Below, in pieces: positions 20,081 through 31,570 of a stretch of DNA of 64,000 nt. The notes under the pieces are model-generated. The model did not search any database and was not told where the DNA came from. It saw only the letters and a list, made by a program, of their open reading frames with translations. The stretch is from Isochrysis galbana (lineage: Eukaryota; Haptophyta; Isochrysidales; Isochrysidaceae). Where the stretch lies: positions 6,170,935 to 6,234,934 of the forward strand of contig CM030935.1 of the NCBI GenBank assembly GCA_018136815.1, in the 5' to 3' direction. Each line of letters starts with the position of its first letter. Position 1 is the stretch's first letter. The translations under genes were made by a program, and so were the position numbers.

Positions 20081-21043
20081 CTAGGCGCGCCTCAATTCGC
20101 GCATCGCGCGCTTGGCTCGCCGGTGCTGCCGCACATAGTCTGAGCATGTCTTTTGTCGAATGAGGATGAAGGTGCCGGTGAGCGTGGCCGAGAAGGCCTT
20201 CGCGCCAAGGGGGAACTGCTGGTGTAGCCACGCGGCGCAGCAGAGGCCAGCGGCAGCGTTGGAGCATGTCATGGAGGAGACGTACGCCCAGAGCGTCCAA
20301 CCCTTTTGCGGATACAGACAGTACAGATTGAGTAGAGCAGAGCCGAATTCGAAGGCTATCACACCAGCAGAAAAATATGGGAATCCTGATGGGCAAATTA
20401 CGAAAGCGAACACGAGGCCGACCAGGCACCCAACGTGGTGGATGAGCATCATAGGGCCGATGCGGAGGAGGAACATGTCTTCAAGCATGTAGCCTATGGC
20501 AAGGATGGGCGGCGAGCACAAGATGGGCGCGTGTCATCAGGATCAACCCCAGAGCATTGTGGGGAGGGCGCGCTTTGCACAGTTCGGGCAGGGCCTGCAT
20601 CAGCACGACGGGAATGGATGAGGTGTGGACGAGCTCTTACCGGCAAACACGTAGCAGAAGCACCAGTCCCAGAAGCGCTGCCCGTTCACGGTGAACCATG
20701 CGGCACCCGCCGCATCGACCCATCCGTTGAGGCTAAAGTTAGCGCATGCAAGCGAGAGCGCAAACAGGGTTGGCAGCACGAGCAGCTGCGTCCACATTCC
20801 AGTGGCGCAGCGCCAAAGCGGGACTCCAAAGTCGTCAACGGCAGACCAAGCCTCACGCCGTTTGCACTGCTTGCGCACCCAGGCCGAGCAGAGCAACCAC
20901 GCCACGCCCACAAGCCATGCGGCTCCCAGCGGCAGCGCAACGACTTCCCAGCCGTCGGCCTCGCCTGCCGTGCTCTGGCCGAGCGGGAGTTTGAGGCGCG
21001 GGGCGAGCGAAGCGGGCACCTTCAGATTGACGACCATCGTCAT
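20081..21043 (-). CDS. TLC-domain membrane protein
   Basis: Two exons on the minus strand: 21043-20641 and 20493-20081, joined in phase 1 across a 147-nt GTAAGA...CATAG intron; about 271 residues. The start is the ATG at 21043. Several membrane helices are visible (ALPLGAAWLVGVAWLLCSAW, LLVLPTLFALSLACANFSL). After the junction GYMLEDMFLLRIGPMMLIHH, then FEFGSALLNLYCLYPQ, matches the TRAM-LAG1-CLN8 domain: D at the start of a helix, the HH pair, and the E..t..lN segment. Length is typical of TLCD4/TMEM56-like proteins rather than ceramide synthases. The C-terminus is basic (HRRAKRAMRELRRA) and probably cytosolic. A lipid-related ER or Golgi role is inferred from the family. Confidence 0.8.
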
Positions 21044-21700
21044 GCTTGAGAGGGGATGCCCTTGCCTCGCCCGGGGGAGGGGCAAGGGGAGAAGAGGGAG
21101 GGGAGAAGTGGGGGAGGGGGGGCGGCGGAGGGGAGGGAGAGGCTCCCCGCTCGCGGCGGCGGAGAGGGGAGAGGGAGAGAGACGGGGGGGGGGGGGTCGG
21201 TCTCAATGATACGGAACTGCCAGCAGAAGATTACCTCACTGAGTGAAAAATAAACGCAGATTTTCCGAAAGAGTGGGAGAGAAGACTAAACCCATGAAGA
21301 TGCGTCGCTGGCGGCTCGCCGCTGGGGCTGCGAAGAGGAGCGCGGCGCGGAGAAGACGTGGTTCTTCACTGCGAGTAGAGAGAGAATGTCTCCGCGAGTC
21401 TTGAGAGAGAAAGGTCTTCTGAGCGTGGCGGAGAGGGAGAGAGAGAGGGAGGGAGGGAGGAGAGGGGAGAGAGGGAGAGAGGAGAGAGGAGAGGGAGAGA
21501 GAGGAGAGAGGAGAGGGAGAGAGAGGAGAGAGGGAGGGAGGGAGAGGGAGAGAGAGGGGGGAGGGAGAGAGAGGGAGGGAGGGAGGGAGGCGAGTCTCCT
21601 CTCATAGTTCTAGATGGGAAAAGTACGAGAAGCAGATCAGGAGCCGAGAGGGGAGGGGAGGGGAGGGGAGGGGGGAGGGGGGGGGGGGGGGGGGGGACTC
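21044..21700. repeat. Purine-rich low-complexity tract
   Basis: Mostly GGGAGA-type simple sequence (21060-21200, 21425-21600, 21650-21700), with a short unique stretch at 21210-21390. Frames across it are compositionally biased. No gene seen. Confidence 0.6.
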
Positions 21701-21945
21701 GGTGGGCGGCGGCGCATCTCTCTCTCTCCCCCCAATCGTCCCCGCCTCCCCCCCCCCCCCGCCGCTCCCGCCCCCCTCCCGCCGCTCGCCAGCCCTGCCT
21801 GACCTTCCGATTCCTGATCCATTTCTCCTCTACCTGCCTCCATACCTTCTGCTTTCCCTGCCCCCACCAACCCAACCACATCTCTCCTCACGGAGGAAAT
21901 TGGAAACAGAGAAGTCGAGCGCTTCCTGCTGTTGAGAGTATAACA

Positions 21946-22830
21946 CTAGTGCGGTGGGACCGTGCCCTAATCAAGGCTTCGAATAGTTAATTTTAAGTTC
22001 CTTAAACGCAAACCCAAAGCCTTACCCTCACCGCACTAGTGATATAGTTATTTTTAAGGCCCTTAAAATTAAGCCCTTACACTCGAAAGGCCTTATGCGA
22101 AGAGCGCTCGCGAAGGCCTTACTAGGCAGACCAGCAGCAAGCCCAAGCCCTTATGCGTAAGGGCCGTAAGGCCCTTACGCAACGCTTAAGGGCCTTACGG
22201 CTGCGGAGCAGCCATATAAGCCCTTGGTGTAAGTGTGTTAAGTGCTAAGCCGTAAGCCGGCGCCGCGCGCCGCAGGCGCCGCGTCAATAAAGGCTCCGGC
22301 TAGGCTCCGGCGCCGCAGGCGCCGGCGTACGTACGCGCGTGAAGGTTGCGGCTGCTCGCGGGTGACGCCCTGCCACTTTGCACTCTGCGCGCTCTTTCTC
22401 TTTCCAAGGCTCGTACGGCAGGGGGCCTTGCCGGCGCTGCGCCGGCACCGCAGCCCCCTGCTGCGGTGGTTGCTGGCCTCTGCCTTCCTCGTTCGCCATA
22501 GCCGCAAAGCACGCGCCGATGGGATGCATGCCACGGGATGTCTGAGGCAAGAGCATCGCGAGGGGCGACGGGGCGACGGGCGTGTGAGGGGAGGGGGTTC
22601 GTTCGGTCGAGGGTGCGAGGAGTCGGGGGGGGGGCGGGGGGGGGGGGGGGGAGGGCGGGGGGGAACAGAAAACGCACGTAATAAGCGCGTAAGATTGGCG
22701 ATATAACTGCCTTACAACCGCGCCTCAATAACCGCTTACGTAAGCGCTTACACGCGTATAAGCGCTTATGAAAGGACGTAAAATCCAGAGTTGTAAGCGC
22801 TTACAACCCCCAAAATTTTCTTCGCCCTTA
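21946..22830. repeat. Palindrome-rich block
   Basis: CACTAGTGCGGTG near 21947 and its reverse complement near 22031 bound a small inverted unit. From 22045 to 22260 many overlapping short palindromes built on CCTTA/TAAGG occur (AAGGCCTT, GCGTAAGGGCCGTAAGGCCC), followed by GGCGCCGCAGGCGCCGG blocks at 22260-22330 and TAAGCGCTTA units at 22715-22805. A G run lies at 22627-22665. No gene is convincing; a minus ORF at 22284-22496 (MANEEGRGQQPPQQG) is weak. Confidence 0.6.
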
Positions 22831-23645
22831 GGCCGGGCGGGCCATAACTATTACAATCTTTGATAATCACCATACCGCCAGCCTGGCGGGAACGAGCCTC
22901 AGCCGGAGATCATAAACCACATTTTATGATCTAGGAACGGGCGCAAAGTGCACAATGGCATCGACAATGTCAAGAATAAGAATGGGAAACACCGTCCATT
23001 CGCCTATCACCTATCTCTATCTGCTATCTGGGTACTAGAAACTAGAAAGCACCAGCTGCAAGACTTCAATCAACTACAGCAAGCCCAGGCCGACACAACC
23101 ACCCACAACCGACTTACTACCGCCGCCATGCTAGCTAGCTACGTTCTACGTTTCCGCTGCGTCGGAGCCGCCGCACACCACCACGAAAGCGAACGCGCTG
23201 GGGCACTAGGCACTAAGACTAAGACTCACTGTGGCAAAAAAGGGGGGTCTGCCAGCCACCGGGCATGAAAAAAAAGAGAACGCCGCTCCACCCCCTCGCG
23301 AGCTCCGACAGCCCCGCGTTCCGCGGTTCCTTCGCGAGAAGTGAAAATCAATAGGGATTAATTAAACCTTTTAATAGTCTCACCGCACACGCGGCCGTGG
23401 ACCCTCTACTTTCTACTCGGAGCTGTGGCTGTGGTGCGACTGGGTGTGAGTGGAGAATGAACTGTAACATGAGATGTAAGGCCCGACTGGAGCATGGGGG
23501 GTGAGCAATGGGGAGCCGAGGGAGCGTGCGGGGACGGGGCCGAAGACATGGACGCACGCTCAGCCATCACGGGGTGTAGCAGCACGAGAACGGGGACGGA
23601 GGACGGACGAGGGGGCACAGGGAGCGCTCGAGCGGTGGCGCAAAG
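22831..23645. other. Intergenic region with one strong hairpin
   Basis: AGATCATAAA and TTTATGATCT (about 22907-22932) form a 10-bp perfect stem with a six-base loop. Nothing else was recognised; the stretch to 23645 has no supported ORF. Confidence 0.3.
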
Positions 23646-23649
23646 CGTA

Positions 23650-23960
23650 GTCAAGACACAGGGGGAAAACGTCACGCGCGGGGGGGAAGGGAATCGCGCG
23701 GGAAAGAACTAGACAAAAGGGGGCCGGAAACTCAAGGAAGCACTCGGGGAGAGACGGGAGGGGAGAGAGGAGGGAGGGCTTCGGCGGGGGAGCCGGGGAG
23801 AGGAGAGGGGAGGGGAGGGGGGCGGACCGATACGGGACGATACGGGAAGAAGGGGTTTGGGGCGCGGCGACGGAGAGGGAGTCGCGCGGGAAGACCTAAA
23901 ATTGGAACAAACGAGGGGGAAGTGTACAAGGCCCCCCCCTTTACCCGCGACGACCCCCCT
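23650..23960. repeat. Dispersed repeat D, copy 2
   Basis: Second copy of the repeat at 17770-18010, with an extra G/A-rich segment at 23750-23820. It is followed by ACCCCTACCCCTACCCCTAC, a short CCCTA-type satellite, at about 23965. From there to 24670 I see no gene. Confidence 0.65.
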
Positions 23961-24670
23961 CCCCCACCCCTACCCCTACCCCTACTCTCTACTTGCAAGC
24001 AACCTCGCAACCTCACTTCATATAGCCCGTTCCGACCTTCCTCCACGCGTGAGGCCCAAAGAAGTGCACATGGGCCGACCCTACGAAACCGGAAACAAAT
24101 GAACGAGGGGAGACGCGAGGGAGGGGAGTGAGCAAAGGGCAAGGGCATTAGACGAGAGTCTCCCGATAGTGGGGGTGAATTTTAGTAGCGCATAAGCCAG
24201 TAGTATTCATTAAGAGTGTGCGATTATTGCTAAGGGGTTTTTAACATAGCAATACAACACGGAGACCGCAGAACGCATCAGCCATTAGTACTACATGCAT
24301 CTAACAGTCTAAAATGGTGAAGCACACCTCTCGGATTTGCTCCTGCTCTTTCTTAAACCATTCCTCCTCTTGCCTCTTGTTTGGGCTGAGTGCTGAGTGA
24401 GGGACGAGGGCATAGGCACTGTGGGGACGTCTCGGTGTAGTCTTCGTAGCAATAGCTAGTAGGCATCTTCAAGGATTTTTATCTCCCGCTCAACCTCATC
24501 CATGCTTGCCCCTATTCTTTAAGCACAACCCTTCTTGAAGAAGGCAGCAGGACGCTTCCTGCGCACGGCGTATCCATTTCTTGCTCATGCTCGAGGTGAA
24601 ACGACGAAAGCTGTCCTTCGAGGATCAAGACATAACAACGATGGAAAGCAAAAGCGCGGTCCTCCATATT

Positions 24671-27331
24671 TCAGCGCTCAATTGGGAAAGTCAGCGCGGT
24701 AGACCCGGTCCTGGCTCCACGGAGAACAAGCATGCCGCCACCTGCAGCTACAAATTCATCGTACCATCGATAGCCAAGGAGTTTTTCCGGCGAAACTCGC
24801 CTACAAGGATGTGAACACACAGCTTGAGTGGGACGAGCATCCGTTCCGCGTGGTCGAGACGGACGCAGCGCAGGCACAGGTCCACGAGGTGTCTACCCTA
24901 GAAGTGAGCATGAATGATAGTCCCAAGCTTACGGCAGCCTCCTTATTGGCAAGCAGTGTGCATTAACCACAAGGTAAAGAGGCGGGTGCGCACAGGTTGT
25001 TGGTGATATTTGCACAAGCATTGAGGTCGGCGCCGACGCGCAGCGCGAGCGACACGGCATTCGCCCGGGCTTGCTCGACACGAGCAGCGGCCTCGCCGAA
25101 TGCCTGGGCAACTGTCTGCCTCCTCTCGTACTCCGCGTTGAGAGCCTAAAGATAGGGCGCATAGTCGGAGAAGGTAGCGTGGTTCGGGGCTAGAGACCGT
25201 TCCATGCCAACCCCTTGCTTCCAGGGGGCAAGAGACCGTCCATGCTACCCCCTTGCTTCCAGACTTTAGTGCGATACAGGTCCCGTGCAAGCAACGAAAG
25301 CTGGCAGAGCCGCAAGCGTACCCGGATCGCGAACGCCTGCCGCATCATGGTCTTGTACGTCTGCTCCTTGAGAATTCTGAGCTTCGCCAATGCGGATGCG
25401 GTGAGCGCAGCCTCGACCGCCCGTGGCACCTCCACCGCCACGAGCTGCGTCGACTCGACTATGATGCCGTAGGAGGAGGCAGCAGTAGCAATGGCATCTT
25501 GCACGACAGCTGTGATGGCTCGCTTTTCTTCAAACAACTTGTGTAGGGGAAAGTCGGCTAACGCCGTTTGGGCGACGCTCGATGCGAGGGCGCGGAACAC
25601 ATGATAGGCTGGAAGCCCTACGCCCACATCGGGCAGCGAATCGATCGCGTGCCTGCCTTCCATCACCTCGGCGGAGGCACCGGCAGGATGCATATCCGGC
25701 GGGGGCGAAGAAGTGCTACCGAGCTTGAATCCGAGCAGAATTTCGATGAGGAAGCGCAGAACCAGGACCGTCGAGGAAAGTTTGCTTTCACTCGAGCTCG
25801 GGCCCGCCGGCATCGCGTCCAGTGTTGCTGGTGGCGGGAAAGACAAGTAGAGGGCGCGAAGGGCGGAGGGCTCATACCGCCACTGGAACGAAATGTCGAC
25901 ATAAAGTCGTAGCCCATCCGCTGAGAGGGCGGACAGCCGTGGAAGTGCAAGCATCTGCAGTGACAGGGCGAATCGGAAGCCGGAGAGGGGCTTACCGGCT
26001 TGCGAGAGCCTTTTTCAGCCATGCCTCCAAGCCCATAAGCTTGCCGTTCAGTTGCAAGGCGTGGCGGTGGGAGGGAACTCATGTTTCAAGGTCGGTATAG
26101 GTGCGCAGTCTAGGTTGTTAAGGGCTTCACTCACCTGGAGACTTGAGGGCACCAGCCGGAGACCTCGGAATGGCCCCACCCAGTGAGGCCCCGCCACGCT
26201 GAGAATATGCCCGTCATAATCTCGCCACAAGTGGGAGTAGACCAATGCATGGGTAAGGGGAGGCTGCATTGCGACGCAGCTAAACAGGACTGTAGGCAGG
26301 AGTCCGACCAAAAGGCAGCAGGCCGCAATCGCACACACGTAGCGGCGGCATTTGGAAGACGCTGCAAGGGCACTGGTAGAGCGCGAGATCGCCGGAGATC
26401 CACCAGTCGTGCTGCTACGTCTGGAGATATCGATCGAGACCGAACACGCACCACCTCGCTCACGCTCGTCCTCCACGTCCGCCCCACCGTCTGACAGAGG
26501 ACCATAGACACTGGATCCGCGCCGCCTCCGGACGGCCCCCCTCCCTTGCATCCACACGTTCCTCGCGTCACGGGAAGCCGTCATGCTCTCATCTTCGTAG
26601 CGCCCAGCCAGGGCTTCCGAATTGTCAGCGTCGAGATCCACTGCCGAATGTGGTGCGCCAGCATCGGCGTCAGATTGGCGCAGCTGGGGCAGAATTTCCT
26701 CGAGGCTCACACCTTGTCGAAGCAATGAGAGGATGTTGCCGATGAGCTCGGCCTCCTGCGCTGATGCCCTATCTCGCAACATCGATGAATCTGAGCTCGT
26801 CCACGCGGCTGATGCTGACCAGCTGCTGGTGGCAACGTTCGGCGGACCACTCGACCCACTGGCCGAACTCTTGGAAGCAGCAGCGCACGATGCATCCGAC
26901 TCGACGCGCAATTCATTGTACAGATACTCAAGCATCTCGATCAATTCGGCGGACTCGGTGGCCACGTTTGCTTCGAGGAACGCCAGGAGTGCCGCAGCGT
27001 CGCCGCGCTCCGCTGTCTTGTCGCGCGTCTCGATCGAAGCCCCTGCCCGGCTTAACTCGCTTGATGCGCCTCCAAATCCCGAGTCGCTGTCTGAGTCCGC
27101 CCACATTGCGCACGTTTCCCTCGCCTCCTCAGGCGCAATCTCAACCGGCACTCCCGCCACAGCCGTGCGCTCGCCCTCATTGGCTTCTGGCTCATCGTCA
27201 TCGTCAAGTACGGCGAGTGGCGTGTAGCCGTGCGCGGCCATAGTCCTCTCCCTTGCTCGGCGCGCACGCTCCAAGGCGTCGTTATACTCTCTTTCCGCCT
27301 GCGCGAGAAGAGAGTCACGGTCCGTTCGCAT
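24671..27331 (-). CDS. SPFH (prohibitin/stomatin-like) membrane protein
   Basis: Four exons on the minus strand: 27331-26135, 25954-25322, 25145-24994 and 24800-24671; phases 0, 0 and 2 fit and all introns are GT-AG of 176-193 nt; about 703 residues. Residues 1-300 are Ser/Asp/Glu-rich and probably cytosolic. One membrane helix follows (YVCAIAACCLLVGLLPTVLF), then the SPFH entry GHILSVAGPHWVGPFRGLRL. Across intron 1 comes SADGLRLYVDISFQWRYEPS, the TaDGl.v.v..s..yr signature. Later come a helix with AITAVVQDAIATAASSYGII, VAVEVPRAVEAAL, and a coiled coil in exon 3 (LNAEYERRQTVAQAFGEAAA). Exon 4 carries PEKLLGYRWYDEF. The family builds membrane microdomain scaffolds. The long acidic N-terminal extension is unusual. 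Intron 2 holds a 30-bp tandem duplication near 25205-25262. Confidence 0.85.
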
Positions 27332-28136
27332 GCACCGCCCGAGAGAGAGAAAGAGGGCGACAGATAGGTAGAGGGGAACGAAGAGGAGGGGTCGCGGCCG
27401 GGCAGTGGCGCAGGGGGTTCGAAGTTGTGGAGGAGGGAGGCCGAGGGGTCGGAGGAGAAGCGAGAGACGGCAATGGAGTGAGAGGGAGGGAGTGGGAGCG
27501 AGAGGGAGAGAAGAAGAGAAGGCGAGAGCGAGGGAGATCGAGCAAGAGGGAGAGGTGGGGGCGGGAGTGGGAGGGTTGGGGGGGGGGGGCGGGAGAGGGG
27601 GGAGCGGGAGAGGGGGGCGGGGGGCGTAGGCGCAAGGCAGCCGACCGGCTGGGACTGTGATGACGGGACGGGAGGAGATACCGATGGGGGGGGCGTGCTG
27701 CGGTGCTGCGGTGCTGTGTTGCTGTGTTCATGGGTTCATCCGTAGGACGCGAAAACCTGGCCGGGGCCAAGGGCCAAGTGCAAGTGCGAAGCGCTGAAGA
27801 ACGGCGCATAGCGCCGGAGCAAAATTTGGGCCCCAAAGCGCCCCCCACCCCCCACCCCCGCCGCCTCCGCCTCCCCCCCTGCATGCGCATGCGCATGCGC
27901 ATGACGCATGAGTGACGCCCTCCAACGTCTAAATAAAAAATAGTTACAGCTGGGAATATCGGCGGCTTCACTAAGCCGATGACGACGAAGCTGCGGTTCG
28001 CGGGTTCGCGGGTGGTAAGGACCGATGGCCGATGGATTGTGTTGGCACATGACGGCACTCTGTGATACTTACTTACTATTGATTGCGTCCGTATGAGTTG
28101 TATTAAGTATGAGTATAACACATAGCACGTAGAAAA
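27332..28136. other. Intergenic low-complexity region
   Basis: 27350-27640 is A/G-rich and lies upstream of the SPFH start. 27690-27730 has short CGGTGCTG repeats, and 27880-27910 has CATGCG repeats. No gene supported. Confidence 0.4.
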
Positions 28137-29023
28137 AAACTATTGTTATAGTTTGAACTATGGAGCGTGCCGCGACCGCTCCCGAGCCCCAGGCGACCCT
28201 CGCCACCGCGCCCCACCTGGGACGCCCCACGCCGCCCGAGGCGGCTCGTCAGAAAGCCCTCTCAGAGCCCATCCAACCCATCCAAACCACACCCGCGCAA
28301 GCGCGCGGGGTGGCGAGCACTGGCACCGAACAGGTTGCCACCATGGCTCTGCGCATCATGCAGGGGGTCTTGGAGACCCCCTCCAACAGTGGGAAACCCT
28401 CCCACCCCAAGAGCACCTCATGTGGGAGGGCAGCTCAGCTGCCCTCCCCATGGTGGAAACCTCTACCATCAGTGCACCCAACATGGGAGGGCACGCACTT
28501 CACAACCATCAACCCCATACGGAGAGCACCCCATGCCTCTGTTTTCCAACTTGTTGACTCACTTCTCGTCTTCACCCCACTCTTGTGGGCCACTAGTACC
28601 AATCACTCAGTGCCCTGCCTTGGGCCCTCTCTCAACACAAGACTCCCTCTCCCACTCCCCCTTCACACTTCAACCAACCCAAACGGCACGAACCAGACCT
28701 ACAAAGAACTCTTCCCTCAGGGAGGGAGGCTAGGCTGCTTGAGTGCAGCGACGCAGCGAACAACGACGGACAACGAGGCTGAGAACAACAGGATACACCG
28801 ACTCACGAACACACCGGAATCATTCACCCAAACCAAGCAAATTATCAAGCAACCGCGACCCCAAATCACCGATAACTCAAACACGTCGCGAGAGACGGAG
28901 AGAGAGAGCGAGAGAGAGAGAGAGACTCCGCAGCGACGGCCGGAGCGTGTCTCCGTTGTAACTTCCCACGTCCAAGAAAGAACCGGAACCCAACAAGAAA
29001 CGACAAGCCTTGCAAGAAGCTAA
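28137..29023 (+). mobile_element. Hairpin-ATG element with 287-codon ORF
   Basis: Hairpin AAACTATTGTTATAGTTT (28137-28154, stem 7 bp, loop TGTT), ATG at 28160. The ORF begins MERAATAPEPQATLATAPHL and continues 287 codons to 29023. It is Pro/Thr/Ser-rich with no known domain, and it includes an Arg/Glu stretch coded by a GAGAGA tract near the end. It may be an ORF1-like product or only a conserved open leader. No target duplication was found and the 3' end is unclear; 29024-29230 could still belong to it. Confidence 0.55.
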
Positions 29024-30447
29024 ATAAGCCTTCACAAGGTAACCCGAGAGCCTGAGACAAGCGCGCGGCGAGTGACAGGCAACCTGGCTCCTTTGGGTCA
29101 AGATTACCCGAAAGGAGGAAACCTGGAATCTAGACCTGACAAACAGGCTAGAAGGAAAGAAACGAGAACTCGAATTCTAGATCGCTAGGGACGAACCCTA
29201 CCAACCTAGAAGTACCTGAGCTTCACCGTGTGGCCGCAAGGCGAAGGACCTGAAGACAAGAGCCTGGAAATCGCATCATCTAGGATGAATGCGACATCGG
29301 AGCCCCTGCCCCTGCGACAAAAATGCCCATTAATGGTACAATACTGGGCATTTTCGAGTTTCTCAGAGGGCCCAACTCAGCACATTAACAGGTTTGGTTT
29401 TGGCTGGGTGTCAACAGGTCAGATGTTGCCCATTACTGAGTATTAATGGTATTAACTTGTTAACGGGCTTAACCCAGCCCTAGCCTTGGATTTCATCATA
29501 CGTCTGTATTGTGCAAGAGGTGTGGTAGGCAAGGTTAGTCTGGCTCGCAATGTGCGGTTGCGCCAAAGACGCTGCTCATGTGGTCTGGAGTGAGATTGTG
29601 GCTCCTGTGCGCGCCTGCGGCGCACGTGCGCACCTGTCTCGGCATGTCGTTCGAGTGGTTGTGAGTGGGCTGAGCTCTGGTCGTCGCAGGATTGGTACCT
29701 TAGACATGTGGTGGCCCGCGACATGGGTCAGCTGGGAGGTACTCCCGCAGGCGTGTCGGGCATCGTGCGACGGCTCACGACGGAGGGTCCGCGCGGGGGG
29801 GGGGGGGAGCAATGGAGGACCTCACTCAGAGTGCCCGACTTTGGGCGGCTCTGACGAGACTCAATGGGTGAGCTCCGAACCTCCGCGGCCAGATGGACTG
29901 AGGGGACACTATGCCCGAGGGCTGCGCACCGATTTCGGGCAACGGGTGCCCACCGTTGGGCCGAGAGGGCCGCCATGGCGGGGAAATCCGGTAGAGGGGT
30001 ACGATTCCATGGATTTCGTACCCCAGGGGGGGAACATTGTAGCACAAAACATTTTAACCGTGAAGGTGCTTCGCGACCGTTGATTGCCCCAAGCTCCATC
30101 CCCATCCCTGCTAGCACCTTTCGTTGTCACCTGGAGGTTACTTGAGTCAACTTAACACTTCACATGTTGAAACACACACGTGGTCTTATTTTTATTTATC
30201 TTGCGTGCTTGTACTCGTTCTATGTGTTGTATCTAGTGCTAGTGCTAGTGCTATAAATAAGGCACTTGCGAGTGCGTGCTGTGATCGTGTTTGATCGAGC
30301 TATAACTATAACTTCTTGAACCGGGACGGATTTTAGGGTTTGTCTTCCCATTTTGTTAGGCCAACCATATGAGGTTCTCTTAGAGTCCGCCTCACTGTTT
30401 TGGCTCTTGGCGTGCTCGGCCGTGGCCCAGTGACGATCTCATTTCTT
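29024..30447. other. Unassigned region
   Basis: An ORF of 177 codons with ATG at 29550 shows no recognisable domain and crosses a G run. Near 29996-30024 GGGGTACGA and TCGTACCCC form a 9-bp stem around TTCCATGGATT. 30235-30255 is a TAGTGC satellite followed by a TATAAATA box. These could be pieces of an unrecognised retroelement. Confidence 0.3.
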
Positions 30448-31158
30448 CTAATCCTTTCCCCCATTCGTCTTCTGTAAGTTGATATTGGCCACATCAATAG
30501 CTACCTCGTTCCTGATAGCCATGGTAAGACTGTATTGAGCGATTCTCCAGTTGCGATACTCTCCTCCATCTTCTACACTCTCCTCACCATCACTGGCGTT
30601 GAATCCACTTGTAGCCGTGCGCACTGCGACGCCAGTCCCTCGACACGCACCGAGAACTTCTCCCTCGAGAGCTTCATCAAACCAAGCTACATCACCTCTC
30701 ACAGCAACATGCCTGTCAGAAACCATGTACCTCCATCCCTGACCCTTGGCGAACCGTGCGCCAGCGTATTGCTTGAATTCCTCTAGCGCCCACCGTTCCG
30801 AGGGATCCGTCCCCATAAAGACCGATCCGGGGGCAAAGAGGGCTAAGTAGCTGGGACCATTAGCATGCGCCGCATGTGCGTGCATCGCGTCCAGCAGAGA
30901 GTTCACTTCATCCACCTCGCTCTCCCTCTTGGGTGCAGTGTGTACAACAGCGCCATCGATGCCTCTAGGCACGGGCGGTGCTGCTCCCTCAGCACTCTCT
31001 AGCGCTGAGCGTAGAGCCGCGTTGCAGCTTGCACTCTCGGATGAAACGATCAAGGCGAGACTCGCCAGTGCCAGCTGGAAGAGTCTGGCGGTAAAGGCAT
31101 GCTGCGCCGCAGCTGGCGGCATCGCCCGCCCCTGCTTCCCTTGGGCACCTCTCCCCAT
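30448..31158 (-). CDS. Secreted SnoaL/NTF2-like domain protein
   Basis: Single exon, 236 residues from the ATG at 31158; an internal Met at residue 13 starts a better signal peptide (MPPAAAQHAFTARLFQLALA then SLALIVSSESASC). Residues 80-225 match the SnoaL_3 type of the NTF2-like fold: an entry helix VNSLLDAMHAHAA, then SYLALFAPGSVFMGTDPSER with the family's fmGTd..E phrase, HVAVRGDVAWFDEAL, GTGV, and a final W.IaqYsLT..irN (WRIAQYSLTMAIRNEV). Family members are diverse, and no catalytic residue can be assigned. An acidic insertion (NASDGEESVEDGGE) precedes the last strands. It probably acts outside the cytosol. Confidence 0.8.
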   Translation of the reverse strand: MGRGAQGKQGRAMPPAAAQHAFTARLFQLALASLALIVSSESASCNAALRSALESAEGAAPPVPRGIDGAVVHTAPKRESEVDEVNSLLDAMHAHAAHANGPSYLALFAPGSVFMGTDPSERWALEEFKQYAGARFAKGQGWRYMVSDRHVAVRGDVAWFDEALEGEVLGACRGTGVAVRTATSGFNASDGEESVEDGGEYRNWRIAQYSLTMAIRNEVAIDVANINLQKTNGGKD

Positions 31159-31416
31159 AGGGATACTCTACTCTACTCATACTTTACGTCTTTCCTTTTT
31201 GTTCAACTACAATTACACTTGGAACTTCATAACATTCGGTTTCACAGTAACTGTTGTTCACACCAAGGAGCAGAGAGGCGCCTTCTATGTTCGGACTTTA
31301 TTCTCTCGCTGTCGAGCGCCCTTTCGACGGCGCTCCGCGAGCGATAATAATAACAATGAGCATTAGTACCACTACTGCCACTAGTCATGTATTAACACAA
31401 CAACCCGCTAACCGCT

Positions 31417-31570
31417 ACAGTATGGGTGCACCATTAAGAAACCCTACCATTAAGAAAGCTTAACATGATTTTGGCCGCCGACTCGCTAAGAAACTGGGGG
31501 TCGAGCCTCAGGCTCGACCCCCAGCTAAGAAACCCCGCCTAAGAAACACCCCCCCCCGGGGGGGCGGGGG
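31417..31570. mobile_element. One-sided MITE end with palindrome
   Basis: TACAGTATGGGTGCACCATTAAGAAACCC at 31417 matches the ends of the 2783-3272 MITE, including the TA. The partner end was not found. About 80 bases inside lies a perfect 13-bp stem, CTGGGGGTCGAGC/GCTCGACCCCCAG with a five-base loop, at about 31494-31524. Just upstream, 31335-31370 resembles the T-rich 3' end of type-B elements. Confidence 0.5.

Noticed and set aside
22284-22556. A minus ORF MANEEGRGQQPP...
   Set aside because: It overlaps palindromes and GGCGCC repeats, has no domain and no flanking exon.
23965-23990. CCCTACC-like repeats as an internal telomere.
   Set aside because: Only about three units and not the usual CCCTAA or CCCTAAA.
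24785-24960. A plus-strand frame (AYKDVNTQLEWDEHPFRVVE) as a separate gene.
   Set aside because: It is antisense to the last SPFH exon and the adjoining intron, whose phases and C-terminal motif fit the minus-strand gene.
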